In this document: piece after piece, positions 29,301 to 44,300 of the stretch
How the letters are laid out: each line of letters begins with the position of its first letter
Numbering within the stretch: position 1 is the stretch's first letter
Assembly: GCF_002266435.3 (NCBI RefSeq)
Contig: NZ_CP029426.2
Coordinates: forward strand, 2,014,001 to 2,078,000
Direction: 5' to 3'
DNA length: 64,000 bases
Origin: Bradyrhizobium amphicarpaeae
GTDB taxonomy: Bacteria; Pseudomonadota; Alphaproteobacteria; Rhizobiales; Xanthobacteraceae
The notes under the pieces: model-generated
Told to the model about the DNA's origin: nothing
Database searches by the model: none
What the model saw: only the letters and a program-made list of their open reading frames with translations
Translations under genes and position numbers: made by a program

Positions 29301-32300
29301 ACGACGGTGCCTTACGACCCGAGCGCCGCCGGCAACGGTGCCATCGCGGGTGGCGCCTCGCGCCAGCGCCAGTTCAGCTTCAAGTTGCCGGATGGCGCGG
29401 CGGGCGTCGGCCAGATCCAGGTCACCGCCACCGTCAATTACCAGCGCGCCGTCGTCGAATCCGATTCCGCCGGCACCAACAATACGGCGAGCGTGACGCT
29501 GGCCTCGACGATCGCGCCCTATCCGGATCTGCAAGTGAACGGGTTGACGCTGAGCGGCGTGTCGCTGCAGCCGCCCGCTGGTGTCTCAACCCTGTTCAAT
29601 CACAATCTGATCGTGAACGGGAACGCGGAAACCGGCACTGCGGGCAGTCCGTTCACCGGGTGGACCGTGACAGGTTCGCCGGATCTGCTGCCTTATGGTG
29701 CAAATGCGCCTGCCGTCACCGATCCGGGGCCCGCCGACCGCGGCACGAATCTGTTCGCCGGGGGGCAGAACAATGCGCTGTCGAAGCTGTCCCAGACCAT
29801 CGACCTGTCTTCGGCCGGCACGACCATCGATGCCGGGGCTGCTCACTTCGCCCTCGGCGGATATCTCGGCGGCTGGAGCAGCCAGGCAGACGCCGCGTCC
29901 CTGACGGCGCAATTCGTCGATGCCGACGGCACGGTGCTGGGCAGCGCGACGATCGGGCCCGTCACCGCGGCCGATCGCGCCAACGCGACCGGCCTGCTGG
30001 CGCGCACGACCACGGATCTCGTTCCGGTCGGCTCCCGCAAGGTGATCATCACCCTGACGATGACGCGGGACGGCGGCAGCTATAACGATGGCTATGCCGA
30101 CGATCTGGCATTCTCGCTTTACACCGGCAACGCCGGCGCCAGCGTTCAGTCGGGCGATCTGGTGATCGTCAAATGGAACGACGTCAACGCCGGCAACGGT
30201 GCTACGTCCGGCACCTGGCAAGACCGCGTCGTTGTCCGCAACACCTCGACCGGCCAGATCCTGATCAGCCAGATCGTTTCCTACGATCCGAGCGCCCCGG
30301 GTAACGGCAACATCGAAGCAGGCGGACAGCGCGCGCGCCAGATGGCGTTCCTGTTGCCGGACGGCGCGGCCGGTGTCGGCAACATCGAGGTGACCGTGAC
30401 CGCCGACGGCGGCAGCAACAGCGTCTTCGAGTACAATAGCGGCGGTACGGCTGAGACCAACAACAGCGCCGTTGCCACGGTCGCGTCGTCGATCGCCACC
30501 TATCCGGATATCACCGTCGGCAATCTCGCCATCGACCCCGCGAGCGGCGTAACGTCGGGCAGCTCGGTAACGATCAAGTGGAATGACCTCAACACCAGTA
30601 CGCGGGCAACGCCCGTCGGGTGGACGGACAAGGTCGTCATCGAAAATGTGACGACCGGAGAAGTCCTGGCGACCCTGCTGGTGCCGTACGACCCCGCCGC
30701 GGCGGGCAATGGCAATATCGAAGCTGGCGGCTCGCGAGCCCGGCAGGTCAGCTATCAATTGCCGGACGGATTGCGGGGCGTCGGCCAGATCAAGGTCACG
30801 GTGACGGCCGACAGCGGCAACGTGGTCGTCGAGAATAGCGCGGACGGCACTGCCGAAAGCAACAATTCAGGCACGCTCACCTTCACCGCGGTCAGCGCGC
30901 CCTATGCCGATCTCCAGGTCGCCAATATCAGCGTCGATCCGGCCGGCTTGACGTCAGGTGCAACGTTCACGGTTCGGTGGGACGACAGCAATACCGGCAC
31001 GAAAGCGACCGGAGCCGGCTGGACCGACGTGATCGTCATCAAGAATCTGACGACCGGCGAGACGTTGACGACCGTCAACATTCCTTACGATCCGGCGCTG
31101 GCCGGCAATGGCGCCATCGCCGGCGGGACGTCGCGCACGCGGCAGTATGCCGGCAAGCTGCCGGATGGCGTCCGCGGCGTCGGGCAAATCCAGATTACGA
31201 TCACCGCCGACAGCAACAACGCCGTGCCCGAGTTCAACGCGACCGGCACAGCGGAAACGAACAACGCCGCCAGCAAGACCGTGACATCGACGGTCGCCCC
31301 CTATGCCGACCTCACGGCGGCCAACCTTTCGGTCGAAGCTCCGGCCGGCTTGCAGTCCGGCGCAAGTGTCGTGCTGCACTGGGACGATCGCAACATCGGC
31401 AGTGCCGCCACCAGCGGTTCCTGGTACGACTATGTCACGATCAAGAACCTGTCCACCGGCGAAACGCTGGACACCATCCCGGTCGTCTATGCGGAATCGG
31501 CCAGTGGGAACGGCGCGATCGCGGCGGGCGGCGTCCGCGCACGCCAGCTCAGCTACGCGCTTCCCATTGGAGCTCGCGGGACCGGCCAGATCCAGTTCAC
31601 GGTCACGACCGACAATTTCAACCAGGTGTTCGAATTCAACAATTCGGGCAGCGGCGGCAGCAATACGGCCGAGAGCAACAACACCGCGAGCGTGACCGTC
31701 ACGTCGCTGGCAGCTCCCGCACCGGATCTCGAAATCGCCAATCTTGCCTTGACGCCGCCCACTGGTCTGCGGTCGGGTGACGGTGCGACGCTGAGCTGGA
31801 TCGTACAGAACACCGGCAACGCCGCCGTCACCGGCTCGTTCTATTCCCACGTGACGGTCCGCAACGTCACGACGAACCAAGTGGTCGTGTTGGGCGATGT
31901 CCTCTACGACCCGGCGACTGCGGGCAACGGGTCGATCGCCGCGGGCGGCTCGCGGGCTCAGCAGTTCGCCTTTGCCTTGCCTCAGGGCTCTCCCGGCGCC
32001 GGGCAGCTCGAAATCACGGTCACGACCGACTTCTACAGCCAGGTGGGCGAGTCCAACGCGTCCGGCACAAACGGCGCCAGTACCGCCGAAAGCAACAACT
32101 CGGCGAAGATCACAGCGACCGCGGCGCTCGCGCCCTACGCCGATCTCGTGACGTCCGCCGTCACCGCGCCCAGCCTCACCATCAGCGATCCCGCCACGGT
32201 CACGATCGGCTGGACCGTCACCAATGCAGGCCAGGCCGCAACCACCGTCGGCAATTGGAGCGACGTCATCATCGTCTCCTCTGACACCGATCCCTCGCAT

Positions 32301-35300
32301 GGGACGGTGATCGGACGGCTCGACCATGTCGGCGCGCTGGCTGCAGGCGCGACCTATCAGTCGAGCCTGACCATCACGCTGCCGCCGCGATACCAAACCC
32401 ATTCGCATCTGTTCGTGCGCACCGATGCCAACGATGCCGTTTTCGAGAACGGCGTCGAGGCCAATAACGCCGCGGAAGCATCGAACATGTTCGATGTGGT
32501 CACCGCGCCTTTCGCCGATCTTTCCGTCTCCAACCTTGTCGTCGCCCCGACGGCGGACAGCAGCCGACCCATGACGGTGTCATGGACGGTCACCAACCAG
32601 TCGCCGCACGCGATCGGCACCACCGACCGCACCGCCTGGTCCGACAGCGTCGCGCTGGCGACGGACCCACTGGGCAAGAACATCGTCGCGAATATCGGCA
32701 GTTTCGATCACGTGGGCGCGCTCGAGGTCGGCGGTAGCTACACCCGAACCGGCACTGCGATGATCCCGGACGGCCTGCACGGCACGTTCTACGTCGTGGT
32801 GAAGACCGGTGGCCCTTCGGAGTTCATCTACACCGATAACAATGCGGTCGTGTCGGGGCCCGTCACCGTCAACCTGACGCCGGCGCCCGACCTCGTGCCG
32901 GGCACCGTGGTCGCAACGACGCCGGGCTCGACGGCCCAGGTCAGCCAGGCCACGGCCGGCGACAAGATCGACATCACCTGGACCGTGCAGAATGCCGGCG
33001 GCGGCCGCGCCGACGGGACGTGGTACGACAGCATCTATCTCCAAGAGGTCGGAGGCCAGCACCGCACCTTGGGCCTCGGCGCATTCGATTTCACCGGCCC
33101 GCTCGGCGCGGGGCTCTCCTACACCCGCTCCGAGGTCGTCCAGCTGCCGAGCAACGTGGCCGGCGTCTTCCAGCTGATGATCAAGACCAATGCCGGCCTG
33201 TTCCCGATCTACGAGCCGGCGGCCGGCAACAATACGCTGGCGGATCCCAACCCTCTCACGCTGGTCATCGCACCCAATCCGGACCTTCAGGTTTTCTCGA
33301 TCGACAATCTGCCGTCGACGGCGAACGCCGGTGGCACCGTCGCGATCGACTTCACGGTCATCAACCAGGGCATCGTCGAAGCCAAGGGACATTGGAAGGA
33401 CAACGTCTACATCTCGCTGGTCGACCATCTCGATGGCAGCGCTATCCTGATCGGCTCGTTCGACAATCTCTCCGCGCTGGCGCCGGGCGAGAAGTACAAG
33501 ATATCGACCGGCAACATGCTGGTGCCGAAGCGGCTCGGCGGTCCGGCCTATATCATCGTCGACACCAACGCGAATGACGGCGTTGGCGAATACCCGGCCG
33601 GCAACAACAACACCTTCGTCAAGCCGATCTCGATCAACGCGGAGCCGCCAGCGGACCTCGTCACCAGCAACGTGAAGGCGCCGAATCAGTCGTTCGACGG
33701 CCAGACGATCACGGTGTCGTATCACGTCGACAATCTCGGCCTCGAAGCCACCGACCAGGATCATTGGACCGACGAGATTTGGCTGACGCGCGACAAGACG
33801 CGGCCGAACACCACCAAGGGCGACGTGCTGCTCGCGACCATCGCGCACAACGGCGTGATCGGGAATGACCCCACGGTAATCACCTTGCCGACCGGTTACG
33901 ACGTCACCGCCACGGTGACGCTGCCCAAGCATATTTCCGGCGAGTTCTACGTCACGGCTTGGTCGGACGCGTTCGACGTGGTGCACAAGAGCACGCAGGA
34001 CATCAACGTCAACCCGGACGATCCGAACCGCTCCAACAACGACAATTACAAGGCGCGCCCGATCACGGTGCTGCTGACGCCGCCGCCTGACCTAGTGGTG
34101 ACCGCAGTTGCTCCGCAGTCCACTGGCGTCGGCGGTGAAGACTATACGGTGAGCTGGACGGTCCAGAACCAGGGCACCAACGCGACCGAAAACGGCATTC
34201 TATTCGATCAGATCTATCTGTCCGACGTGCCCGACTTCGTGCCGCCGAACACCGGTAAGGACATTGGCAATCAGTGGTTCCTCGGCGCCGTCGAGCATGA
34301 CGGCACGGTCAATGCGAACGGAAGCTACACCAACCAGGCAACCTTCAAGCTCGCTCCCGAGATTTCGGGCAAATACGTCATCGTCGTCGCCAACACCGGC
34401 GGCTACACCGCGAGCGGCAATTACATCGGACCGACCTGGGAAGGCCAATACGGCGGCAACAACATCAATGTCGGCAACACCCGGGTCACGCCGCGGCCGG
34501 TTGCGGACCTCCGCGTCACTTCGGTCACCGCACCGCCCACCAACTACTCCGGAGAGTCCACGACGGTCACATGGACCGTGCAAAATTTCGGCGCGGACGC
34601 CTGGTCCGGCACGCGATATTGGACCGACGACGTCTATTTCTCGCGCTATGCGACGTTCGATCCCGGTCAGGTCACCTTCATCGGCCACTACCAGCACAGC
34701 AATGCGCAGCCGCTGGCGAATGGCGCGAGCTACACGCAGACGGCAACGTTCCTCCTGCCCAAGGGCATCGGCGGCACGGCGGCGGATCCGCAGCCTTACT
34801 ATGTCTATGTGATCACGAATGCCGACGGCAACACGACCGCGCACTCGCGCGACAATACCGGCGCGCGCGAGACGTTTGCAACGCGCGGATACGAGGACAT
34901 CAGTAACAATCGCACCACCGGCGTCGTGCCTGTCATTTACCGCGAGCCGGATCTGCAGGTCACCAACCTCGTCCTGCCCGGTACGATACCTCACTCGAGC
35001 GAGATCATCCCGATCACCTTCACGGTGACCAATCTGGGCAACCGCGATACCAGGGAAGGACGCTGGACCGACCGCGTCTTCCTGTCGCTCGACCCATCGC
35101 TCGATGCTCATGACATCGAGATCGGCTCGTTCTCGCGCGGCACTATTCTAGCGACCGGCGCGAGCTACACCACGACGGTCAACGCCCAATTGCCGGACGG
35201 CATCGGCGGTAATTATTACGTTCTGGTCTACACCGACAGCACCGCGTCCGGCGTGCTCGACGTGCCGGGCCTGATGTACAGCGACGGGATGGGCAACGTC

Positions 35301-38300
35301 CCCGAGTTCCAGGGCGAGGGCAACAACATCACCGCGGCCTTCATGCCGGTGTCGATGGTGCCGCCGCCCGATCTGCAAGTCACGTCGCTTCTCGCGCAGG
35401 GGCCCGATCCGCTTCAGATCGACCACGTTCTGATGGGGCAGTCGTTCACCGTCACCTACCAGGTGACGAATACCGGTGCCGGACCAACGCCGGATCGCCA
35501 GGGCAAATGGGACGATTACATCTACCTGTCGCGTGACCAGTTCCTCAGCGATGCCGATATCTATCTCGGCGCCGCGACCCACACCGGCGGGCTGGCCGCG
35601 GGCGCGAGCTATCAGAGCACCTTGACCTACAAGGCGCCGAAAAATCTCACCGGCCCCTGGTACGTCTTCGTCCTGACCGATCCGCCGACGGCGAATTCGC
35701 CGGTCACTGGCGTCGTGTTCGAGGCCGACAAGGAAAGCAACAATGCCAAGCCGACCGCGACACCGCTGCTGATCGATCAGCCGCCGCCGTCCGACCTGGT
35801 GGTCGACACCGTCACGATCCCGAACGGCGCGATGTCGGGCGATCCCGTTCACCTCACCTGGACGGTGAAGAATGCCGGCGTCAATTCAGCTATCGGTGCG
35901 TGGCGGGACGTCGCCTATCTCTCCAGCGACAACACTTGGGACATCAACGACAAGCCGATCGGCTTCTTCGATTTCACCGGCTCCGTGCTGCCTGGCGCAT
36001 CATATACCGGGACGCTGGATGCGCGATTGCCGCCGGCGACGCCCGGCACCTACCGCATCATCGTGCGGACCGACATCTTCGACGATATCGTCGAGGCGCC
36101 GACGCAGAACAACACGACACCCTCGGCAAGCACCCTGCAGGTGACCGTGCCCGAGCTGCATCTCGGCGTCGCGCTCGACACCACGCTCAGCACCGGCCAG
36201 GACAGGCTGTTCCAGGTTACGGTGGCCCAGGGGCAGAGCTTGCAGGTCGACCTCACTTCCGCAGATTCGACCGCCGCCAACACGCTGTTCCTGCGTTACG
36301 GCGCGCTGCCGACCGGGGCGACCTACGACGCGGCCTATCAGGGCGCGGTCCAGGCCAACCAGATCGCTGTCATTCCGTCGACCACGGCCGGCACCTATTA
36401 CGTGCTCGTGCACGGCCAGTCGGAGCCGGGCCCGAATTCGCACGTGACCTTGCTTGCCCATGTGCTGCCGTTCGGCATCACCGACGTCGTGCAGGACCAG
36501 GGTGGCGACAGCCGCTATGTCACCACGGTGATCACCGGCGCCCAGTTCGATCCACAGGCGGTGGTCAAGCTGGTGCGGCCGGGCTTCGCGGAGTACGAGC
36601 CGGTCAGCTACAAGGTCATGGATCCCACGCGGATCATTGCGGTGTTCGATCTGCGCAATGCGCCACATGGTCTTTACGACGTCGAGGTGATCAATCCGAA
36701 CGGTCTGATCGCCATCGCGCCCTACCGCTATCTCGTCGAGGAGGCGCTACCGGCAGACGTGAGCATCGCGCTCGGCGGACCGCGCGTCATCTGGGCCGGC
36801 CAGAGCGGTCTTTACGGCTTCACGCTGACGAGCCAGACCAACGTCGATATTCCCTACGTTCAGTTCCAATACGGCGTCCCCGGCACGCCGCTGAACGAGG
36901 GTGTGCCGTATCTCGGTGTCACCACCAACGTCACGGGCACGCCGAATGTTGCCGATGTGCCGTGGGCGAGCATCGTGCCCATGTCGGACACGAACGGCCA
37001 GTCGCTGACCACCGGCTATGCGTACGATCTTGCCACGCGTGCCAACACGACTTTCAGCTTCCTGGTGCAGACTTATCCGGACGGACTGCCGCCGGGCAAT
37101 CAGAGCGAGCAGCCCGGTGTCACCGCGTTCGCGTTCAACATCATGGGCGCCGCCACGGCGCTGACGCCCGACGAATATGTGGCGCAGCAACGGCAATTGG
37201 CCGAAACCCTGCGCACGAACATCCTGAAGGACCCGACGGCATCGTCGGCCCTGCAAAACCTCGCCGCGGATGCGACCTCCTGGACCGATCTCTATCTCAC
37301 CGCTTTGACGCAGGCCGGTCTGTTGCGGCCGGTCGACCAGCCGCCCGAGATCCACGACAACCCCGTTCTCGTCAGCCTGCAGGCGACCTTGGCGGCTGGT
37401 ATCCTCGCCGGCCCGGCCGGCAAACAGATCGTTACCAACGGTAACTTGCTGCAGTTCTTCAGCCAGGTTCAGCAATGGTACGGCAACGATCCGACCAAGA
37501 CGACGCCGTATCAGACCATCAAGACCGACACGGTCAGCCCGCACGAGCCGACCACCTATTTCAGCTTCGATCCGCCGCCGGCCAGCGACTTCGACCTCCA
37601 TGCGGCTTCGCCCACCCACTACGAAGCGAATTACATCTACGTGCCCTGGGCCAACAGCTGGGATTTCCCGGAGACCCAGCATACCAACGACCAGACGCAT
37701 CCCGAGAACCAGAATTTCCTCAACGTCCAGCCGCCGAATTTCGCGTCGTTCTTCAACGGCAGCGGCCGGACCGGGCAGGCGTTCCTCAATGGTCCGCTGG
37801 GCTACGGGGCCGACCAGTTCGTTCCCGCTGGTGTCGCCGAGCCTTACACGATCCAGTTCCAGAATGCGCCGCACGCTTCCTCCACGGTCGGCGAAATTCG
37901 GATCGTGACGCAGCTCGACCAGGATTACGATCCGCGCTCGTTCCGCCTCGGCGACCTGCAGATTGGTGACATCAAGGTCCACGTTCCCGGAAGCGTGGGC
38001 TCGTTCCAAAACGATTTCGACTTCACCAAGAGCAAGGGCTACATCCTGCGCGTCAGCGCGGGCATCGAGCTGTCGTCCAACACGCTGACCTGGCTGTTGC
38101 AAGCGATCGATCCGCTCACCGGCGAGGTGATCCAGGATCCGACCAAGGGATTGCTGCCGCCCGACGATGCGCAAGGCGATGGCCGCGGCTTCGTCAGCTA
38201 TACGGCGACGCCCAAGACGGGGCTCGCGACGGGCACACAGCTCACCGCGCAGGCGCGCGTGATCTTCAACACGGCTGCGCCGATGGACACGCAGCAGCTG

Positions 38301-41300
38301 ACCTTCACGCTCGACAGCCAGGCGCCCGTCACCACGCTGACATCGGCGCCGCTGGCCCAGGGCGGGTCGGATTATCAGGTACAATGGAGCGCCAAGGACG
38401 ATGCGACCGGTAGCGGCGTCAAGGACGTCACGGTCTACGTCTCCGTCGACGGTGGCAATTATACCACCTGGCTGAAGCAGACCACGCAGACCTCAGGCGT
38501 CTACAACGGGCAGGCGGGTCATACCTATAAATTCCTCGCGCTGGCGACCGACAATGCCGGCAATCGCGAGCAGGCCCCGCTCGGCGCCTCCGTTCCGAAC
38601 AGCGACAGTTCCGCCAATCTCGGTGCGACGCCGACGGTATCCGGGACGACCACAGATCTCGGCACGCCGCCGGCGCCGTCCACGCAGCCCTCGACCAACG
38701 CCCTGTTCGTGCAGGCTCAGCAGGGCATCCCATCCGCCGTGCTGCAAACCCGTCCTTCCGAATTCTCCACCGTGCTCGCGCCCTTCACGGCGCAGGCTTT
38801 CGCGACCGGGGTCGGAACGAGCGGCGCAGGAATTGGCCCGATGGCCATCCTGGTCATGCCCGACGGCACGGTGCTGGTGAGCGGCGGTGCCTCACGCAAC
38901 CAGATCTTCAAGCTGAACGCCGAAGGCGGGCAGGTCGGCGCGCCGCTGGTGACGCTGTCCCAGCCGATCTACGACATGGTGCTCGACACCGGGCGAAACG
39001 TGATCTGGGCTGCCACAGGCGGCGGGCCGCTCTACGAGCTCGATGCCACGACCGGCGCCGTGATCGACCAGTTCGGCGACTCGCTGACGCAAAGCCTCGC
39101 CATCCAGCCGGGCACCGGTCTGGTCTACGTCTCGTCGGGCAATGGCATCGAGGTGTTCGATCCGACCGCCAAGACCTTCAGCCATTTCAGCGACATCAGG
39201 GTCGGAGGCCTTGCCTTCGCGCCCGACGGTACGCTGTGGGCGGTCACTTGGCCGCACAATCAAGGGCAGGTGATCCAATTCACCGGCAACAAGCCGAAAC
39301 TGATGCTGTCGTTCAACGACGATGTCGGCTCGATCGCGTTCGGCGCGGCCGGTTCCAAGTTCGACGGCCTGCTGTTTGTGTCCCATACCGAAGCATCCGC
39401 GTCCGGCGGCACCGTGCTGTCGATGGTCGACCTCACGACCATGAAGGTGGTCGACGTCGCCAAGGGCGGGACGCGCGGCGATATCGTCAGGACCAGCATC
39501 GACGGGCGGGTGTTCCTGAGCCAGTCGCATCAGGTCGACGTGCTCGGCCCGGTGCGCGCGCCGCATGTGGCGAGCACAAATCCGCCGCCGGACACCTTCG
39601 TCTCGCTGCCGTTCGCCAGCATCTCGGTGACGTTCGACGAGGACATGCTGGCAGACGCGGCGAGCGACCCGCGCTCGGTGCTCAATCCCGACAATTACCG
39701 GCTCCGCGGCGACGGCGCCGGCCTCATCCCGATCCAGGCCGTCGCCTACGATCAGACGACGCGAACGGCCGTGCTCGGCTTCGCGCCGCTCTCCGCCGAT
39801 CACTACGAGCTCAAGGTTCTGACCGGCGTTCAGAGCGCTGCCGGCCTCGCGCTGGCGGAGGCCTATACGACGAATTTCACCGCGGTCAGCGACATTACCT
39901 CCGTGCTGGACGTGACTTTCTCGCTGGCCCGCAGCGACCGCGACACCGGCACGATCTCCTTCGATGTCACGGTGAGCAACAAGAGCTCGCATAATCTGTT
40001 GCTGCCGCTGGTCTTGCGGCTCTCGCCAACGCAGCATTTCGACGGCGAACCGCTCGGGAACACGGGGCGTGCCGCGGACGGCTCCTGGCTGATCGACCTC
40101 AGCTCCAATCTGCCCGCCAACGGGATTCTTCTGGCCGGTCATTCCACGAGCGGTAGAACGGTCACGGTTGCGGATCCCAATCGCCGGCCGGTCACGTTCG
40201 ATCCCAGCGTCAGTGGCGTGTTGACGGGCAATGCTCCGCCGGTTTTCCTCACCTATCCGGTCATGTCGGCCGTTGCCGGGCAAGTCTACACCTACCGCCC
40301 GACCACCTTTGATCCCAACGGCGATCCGGTCTCCTTCGTGCTGGTGAAGGGACCGAACGGCATGGCGATCGACGCGGCGACCGGGCTGGTGTCCTGGATG
40401 CCTACGCCGAGCAGCATCGGCCAGACGACCGTCGCGTTGCAAGTCTACGACGCTGCCGGCGCTTACGACACGCAGACTTTCACGCTCACCGTGACCGGCG
40501 TGAACGGCGCACCGGTCATGACCGAGCTGCCCGCCGAAATCGACGGCAAGGAAGGGATGCCGATCCGGATTCCCGTCCAGGCGATCGATCCGGATGGCGA
40601 CAAGCTGATCTATTGGGTCAACAACCTGCCACCCGGCGCGTCGTTCGATCCGAAACAGCAGGTCCTGACCTGGACGCCCGATTTCCATTCGGCCGGGACC
40701 TACACTGCAGTGACGTTCGTGGCCAGCGACGGTCTCCACGAAGTGAGCCAGACCACCACGATCGTCGTCGCACCGACGCCTCGGCCGCCGACGCTGCTCA
40801 AGCCGTCGGATTTCATCGCGCGCGAGGGCGATCCGATCCGCTTGACGTTGCAGGCCAGCGATCCCGATGGTTCGCCGCTGACCTTCTCGAGCGACTTGCT
40901 GCCGATCGGTGCGTTCCTTGATCCCAAGACCGGCGTGTTCGAATGGACGCCCGACTACAACCAGCACGGCCTTTTCAACGTGCCGTTCACGGTCAGCAAC
41001 GGCGAGGCGAGCACGACCCAGAACGCCACGATCGTCGTGACGAACGTCAATGCCGCCCCGATCTTCCAGAACGTGGATCGATTCCAGGTGCCCGAGGGGC
41101 AGAAGATCCAATTCCGTGTGCAGGCCCTGGATCCCGACAATCCGGCCTATCAGCCGCCCAACCGCGCCGCCGACGGGAGCCTGGTGCACACCGGTCTGAA
41201 CGTTCCGACGGTGACCTACCAATTGACCGGCATGCCGCAGGGCGCCACCTTCGACCCGGACACGCTGTTGTTCACCTGGACACCAGGCTTCGCGGACGCC

Positions 41301-44300
41301 GGCCAGCACGTCGTCACCATCAAGGCAACGGACGATGGCGACGGCACCGGCCAACCCAAGACCACGACCCAGCAGGTCGTGGTCACGGTCGTCAACGTCA
41401 ATCGGGCACCGCAGGTTTCGCCGATCGCCAATCAGGCTGTCGATCATGACGGGGTGCTGACCGTTCCGGTCTCGGCCATCGACGCTGACGGGGATCCGCT
41501 CAAGCTGTCGATGCTCGGCGTGCCCGCTTTCGGCGGCTTCGTCGACAATGGCGACGGTACCGGCTTGTTCACATTCAAGCCGACCGCCGACGATCGGGGC
41601 AATTATACGATCTTCCTCACCGCGACCGATGACGGCGACGGCAACGGCGCCACCGCTGCCCTGTCAAGCACGCAGTCTTTCGTCGTCACCGTCAATGCGC
41701 CCGACCGTCCGCCGCACATCGCGCCGATCGGAGACAAGGTCGCCGTGGTGGGTCAGCCATTCCAACTGGTCCTCAAAGCGACCGATGCCGACCAGGATCC
41801 GCTGACCTTTGGTGCAACGGGCTTGCCGCCGGGCGCGGTCCTGTCGTCGAACGGTGTCTACGGCCAGAAGGTTTTGACCTGGACCCCGACCAGCGCCGAC
41901 ATCGGCAAGTACAGCATCCTGGTGACCGTCAACGACAGCGGCAATGGCGATCCCGCCAATGTGCTCGGCGATCACCAGCTCTTCACGCTTACGGTGCGGA
42001 CCAGCAACCAGGCTCCGGTGTGGGTCTCTGCCGGCGACCAAACCATCGCAGCCAATCAGACGTTGACCGTGCCGCTGCGGGCGATCGATCCCGATGGCGA
42101 CACCGTCACCTATACCGCGACAAATCTGCCTGTCGGTGCCAGGATCGACGCGGTGTCGGGCGTGCTGACCTGGACGCCCGGCCTGGTCCAGGTCGGCAAG
42201 TACAGCGGCGTCGTGCTCTCCGCGACGGACGGCAGCCTGACCACGACGCAGACGATTGCCATCACCGTCACGCCCTCGAACCAGGCGCCGCACTTCATTC
42301 CGTTGCAGCAGCAATCCGGCCGGGAAGGCGTCAAGCTGCAATTCGCAATCTCGGCGGCCGACGCAAATGACGATCAACTGACCTACAGCCTGCTGTCGGG
42401 ATTGCCGACGGGGGCGACGTTCGATGCGAGCACCGCGCAATTGATCTGGACGCCCGGCTTCGAACAGGCCGGCGACTACACGATCAAGTTCACGGCGGCC
42501 GATCCCGGCGGATTGTTCGACACGCTCACGGCGAATATTCATATCGACAATGTCGATCGCTCACCAACCTTGCAGGTCAGCGACCATGGTGTTGTGGTCG
42601 GCCAGCCGTTCAGCCTGCAACTGGTTGCCGGCGATCCAGATCTCAACACGCAGCTCGCATTCTCCGCACTCGGACTGCCTGCCGGAGCGACGCTCGATGC
42701 CGACACCGGACTGCTGACCTGGACGCCCGGGCCGACCCAGACCGGCGACTATGCGATTAATTTCACCGTGACCGATGGCGAGCTCAGCACGTCGCGGGTG
42801 GCGACGTTGCGCGCCACGCTCGAAGCCACGCCGCCGCAGGTCATCGTCGAAATCACGCCGAGCTTCCCCGGCGTTCCGGGCACCGCCGTGCTGCTGCACG
42901 TTGCAGCGACAGGCACTGCGCCGATCCAGGGCCTGACGCTCGCGGTCGACGGCCAGGTGCTGGCGCTCGACAGCCATGGTCGCGCCAGCTTCACGCCGCA
43001 GACGCCCGGGCTGTTCGCGATTGATGCCACCGCCACCGATGCGGATGGCCGGACCGGCATCGCGCATACCGTGCTCAAAGTGCGTGATCCCAACGACCAT
43101 GCCGCGCCAGTGGTATCGTTCGACAACATCGCCAACCATGCGCTGTTGACCGCGGCGCTCGACCTTCAGGCCACGATCAGCGACAGCAACCTGGATCATT
43201 GGGTGCTGGAGCGCGCGCTGGTCGGATCGAACGATTTCACGGCCATTGCCGGCGGCAACGTACCCGTCAGCGGCACGATCACGCATTTCGATCCGGCCGC
43301 GCTGCGCAATGGTGCCTACCAGCTTCGGTTGACCGCGACCGACGTAAGCGGCCGCAGCACTGTGGTGCAGACCATCGTCGAGGCCGATGCCCCCACCAAG
43401 CCATCGGCTTATGTGCAGAACTTCACGGACCTGACGGTTGTGCTTGGCGGCACGAGCGTCAATCTGGTGCGCTCCTACTCTTCGCTGGACCAGGACATCA
43501 CGGGGTCGTTGGGCTACGGCTGGCGCCTTGCCAATCTCGATCCGCAGATTCAGACCAGCATCCCTCCGACCGGGCGCGAGAGCCTCGGCATCTACAATCC
43601 GTTCGTCGACGGCACCCGCGTCTATCTGACCTTGCCGGACGGACAACGCGCCGGTTTCACCTTCACGCCCGAGAAGCACGTGCAGCTCGGTGTCACCTAC
43701 TACACGGCGAGGTTCACGGCCGATCCCGGCGTGACCTATCAGCTCGAATCTTCGTCCGTGCCGCTCAGCAAGGGGCCGAACGGCTATTACGAGCTGCAGA
43801 CCGCGCGTCCCTTCAATCCGACCAACGGGGCGTTCGGCGCGGCCGACTATACGCTGAAGGCGCAGGACGGGACGGTCTACCATCTCAGCACCGTCCATGG
43901 CGTGCTTGACGAAATCCTGCCCGGCGGCAACACGCTTCATTTCAGCGACAGCGGCATCGTCAGTTCGAACGGCGATTCCGTCCAGTTCACCCGGGATGCC
44001 GCAGGCCGCATCGCCTCGATCGTCGCCTCGGACGGCACACGCGTGATCTACAGCTATGACGCGGCTGGAAATCTCGTCTCCGCGCACAATACCGGCACGG
44101 GGCTGAGCAACCGGTACGGCTATGATGTGAACCGTCCGCATCAGCTCATCGTGACGACGTCGCCGACGGGGCCGGCGGGGACCGTCGTCAATTACGGCAC
44201 AACGGCACAAGTCGCCCCGCTCGCGGCCAATCTCGGCGGCGTCGGCGAATTCCGCGACGGCATCTATCAAGGATCGCTCGCTGCCGGTGCGACCGATTAT

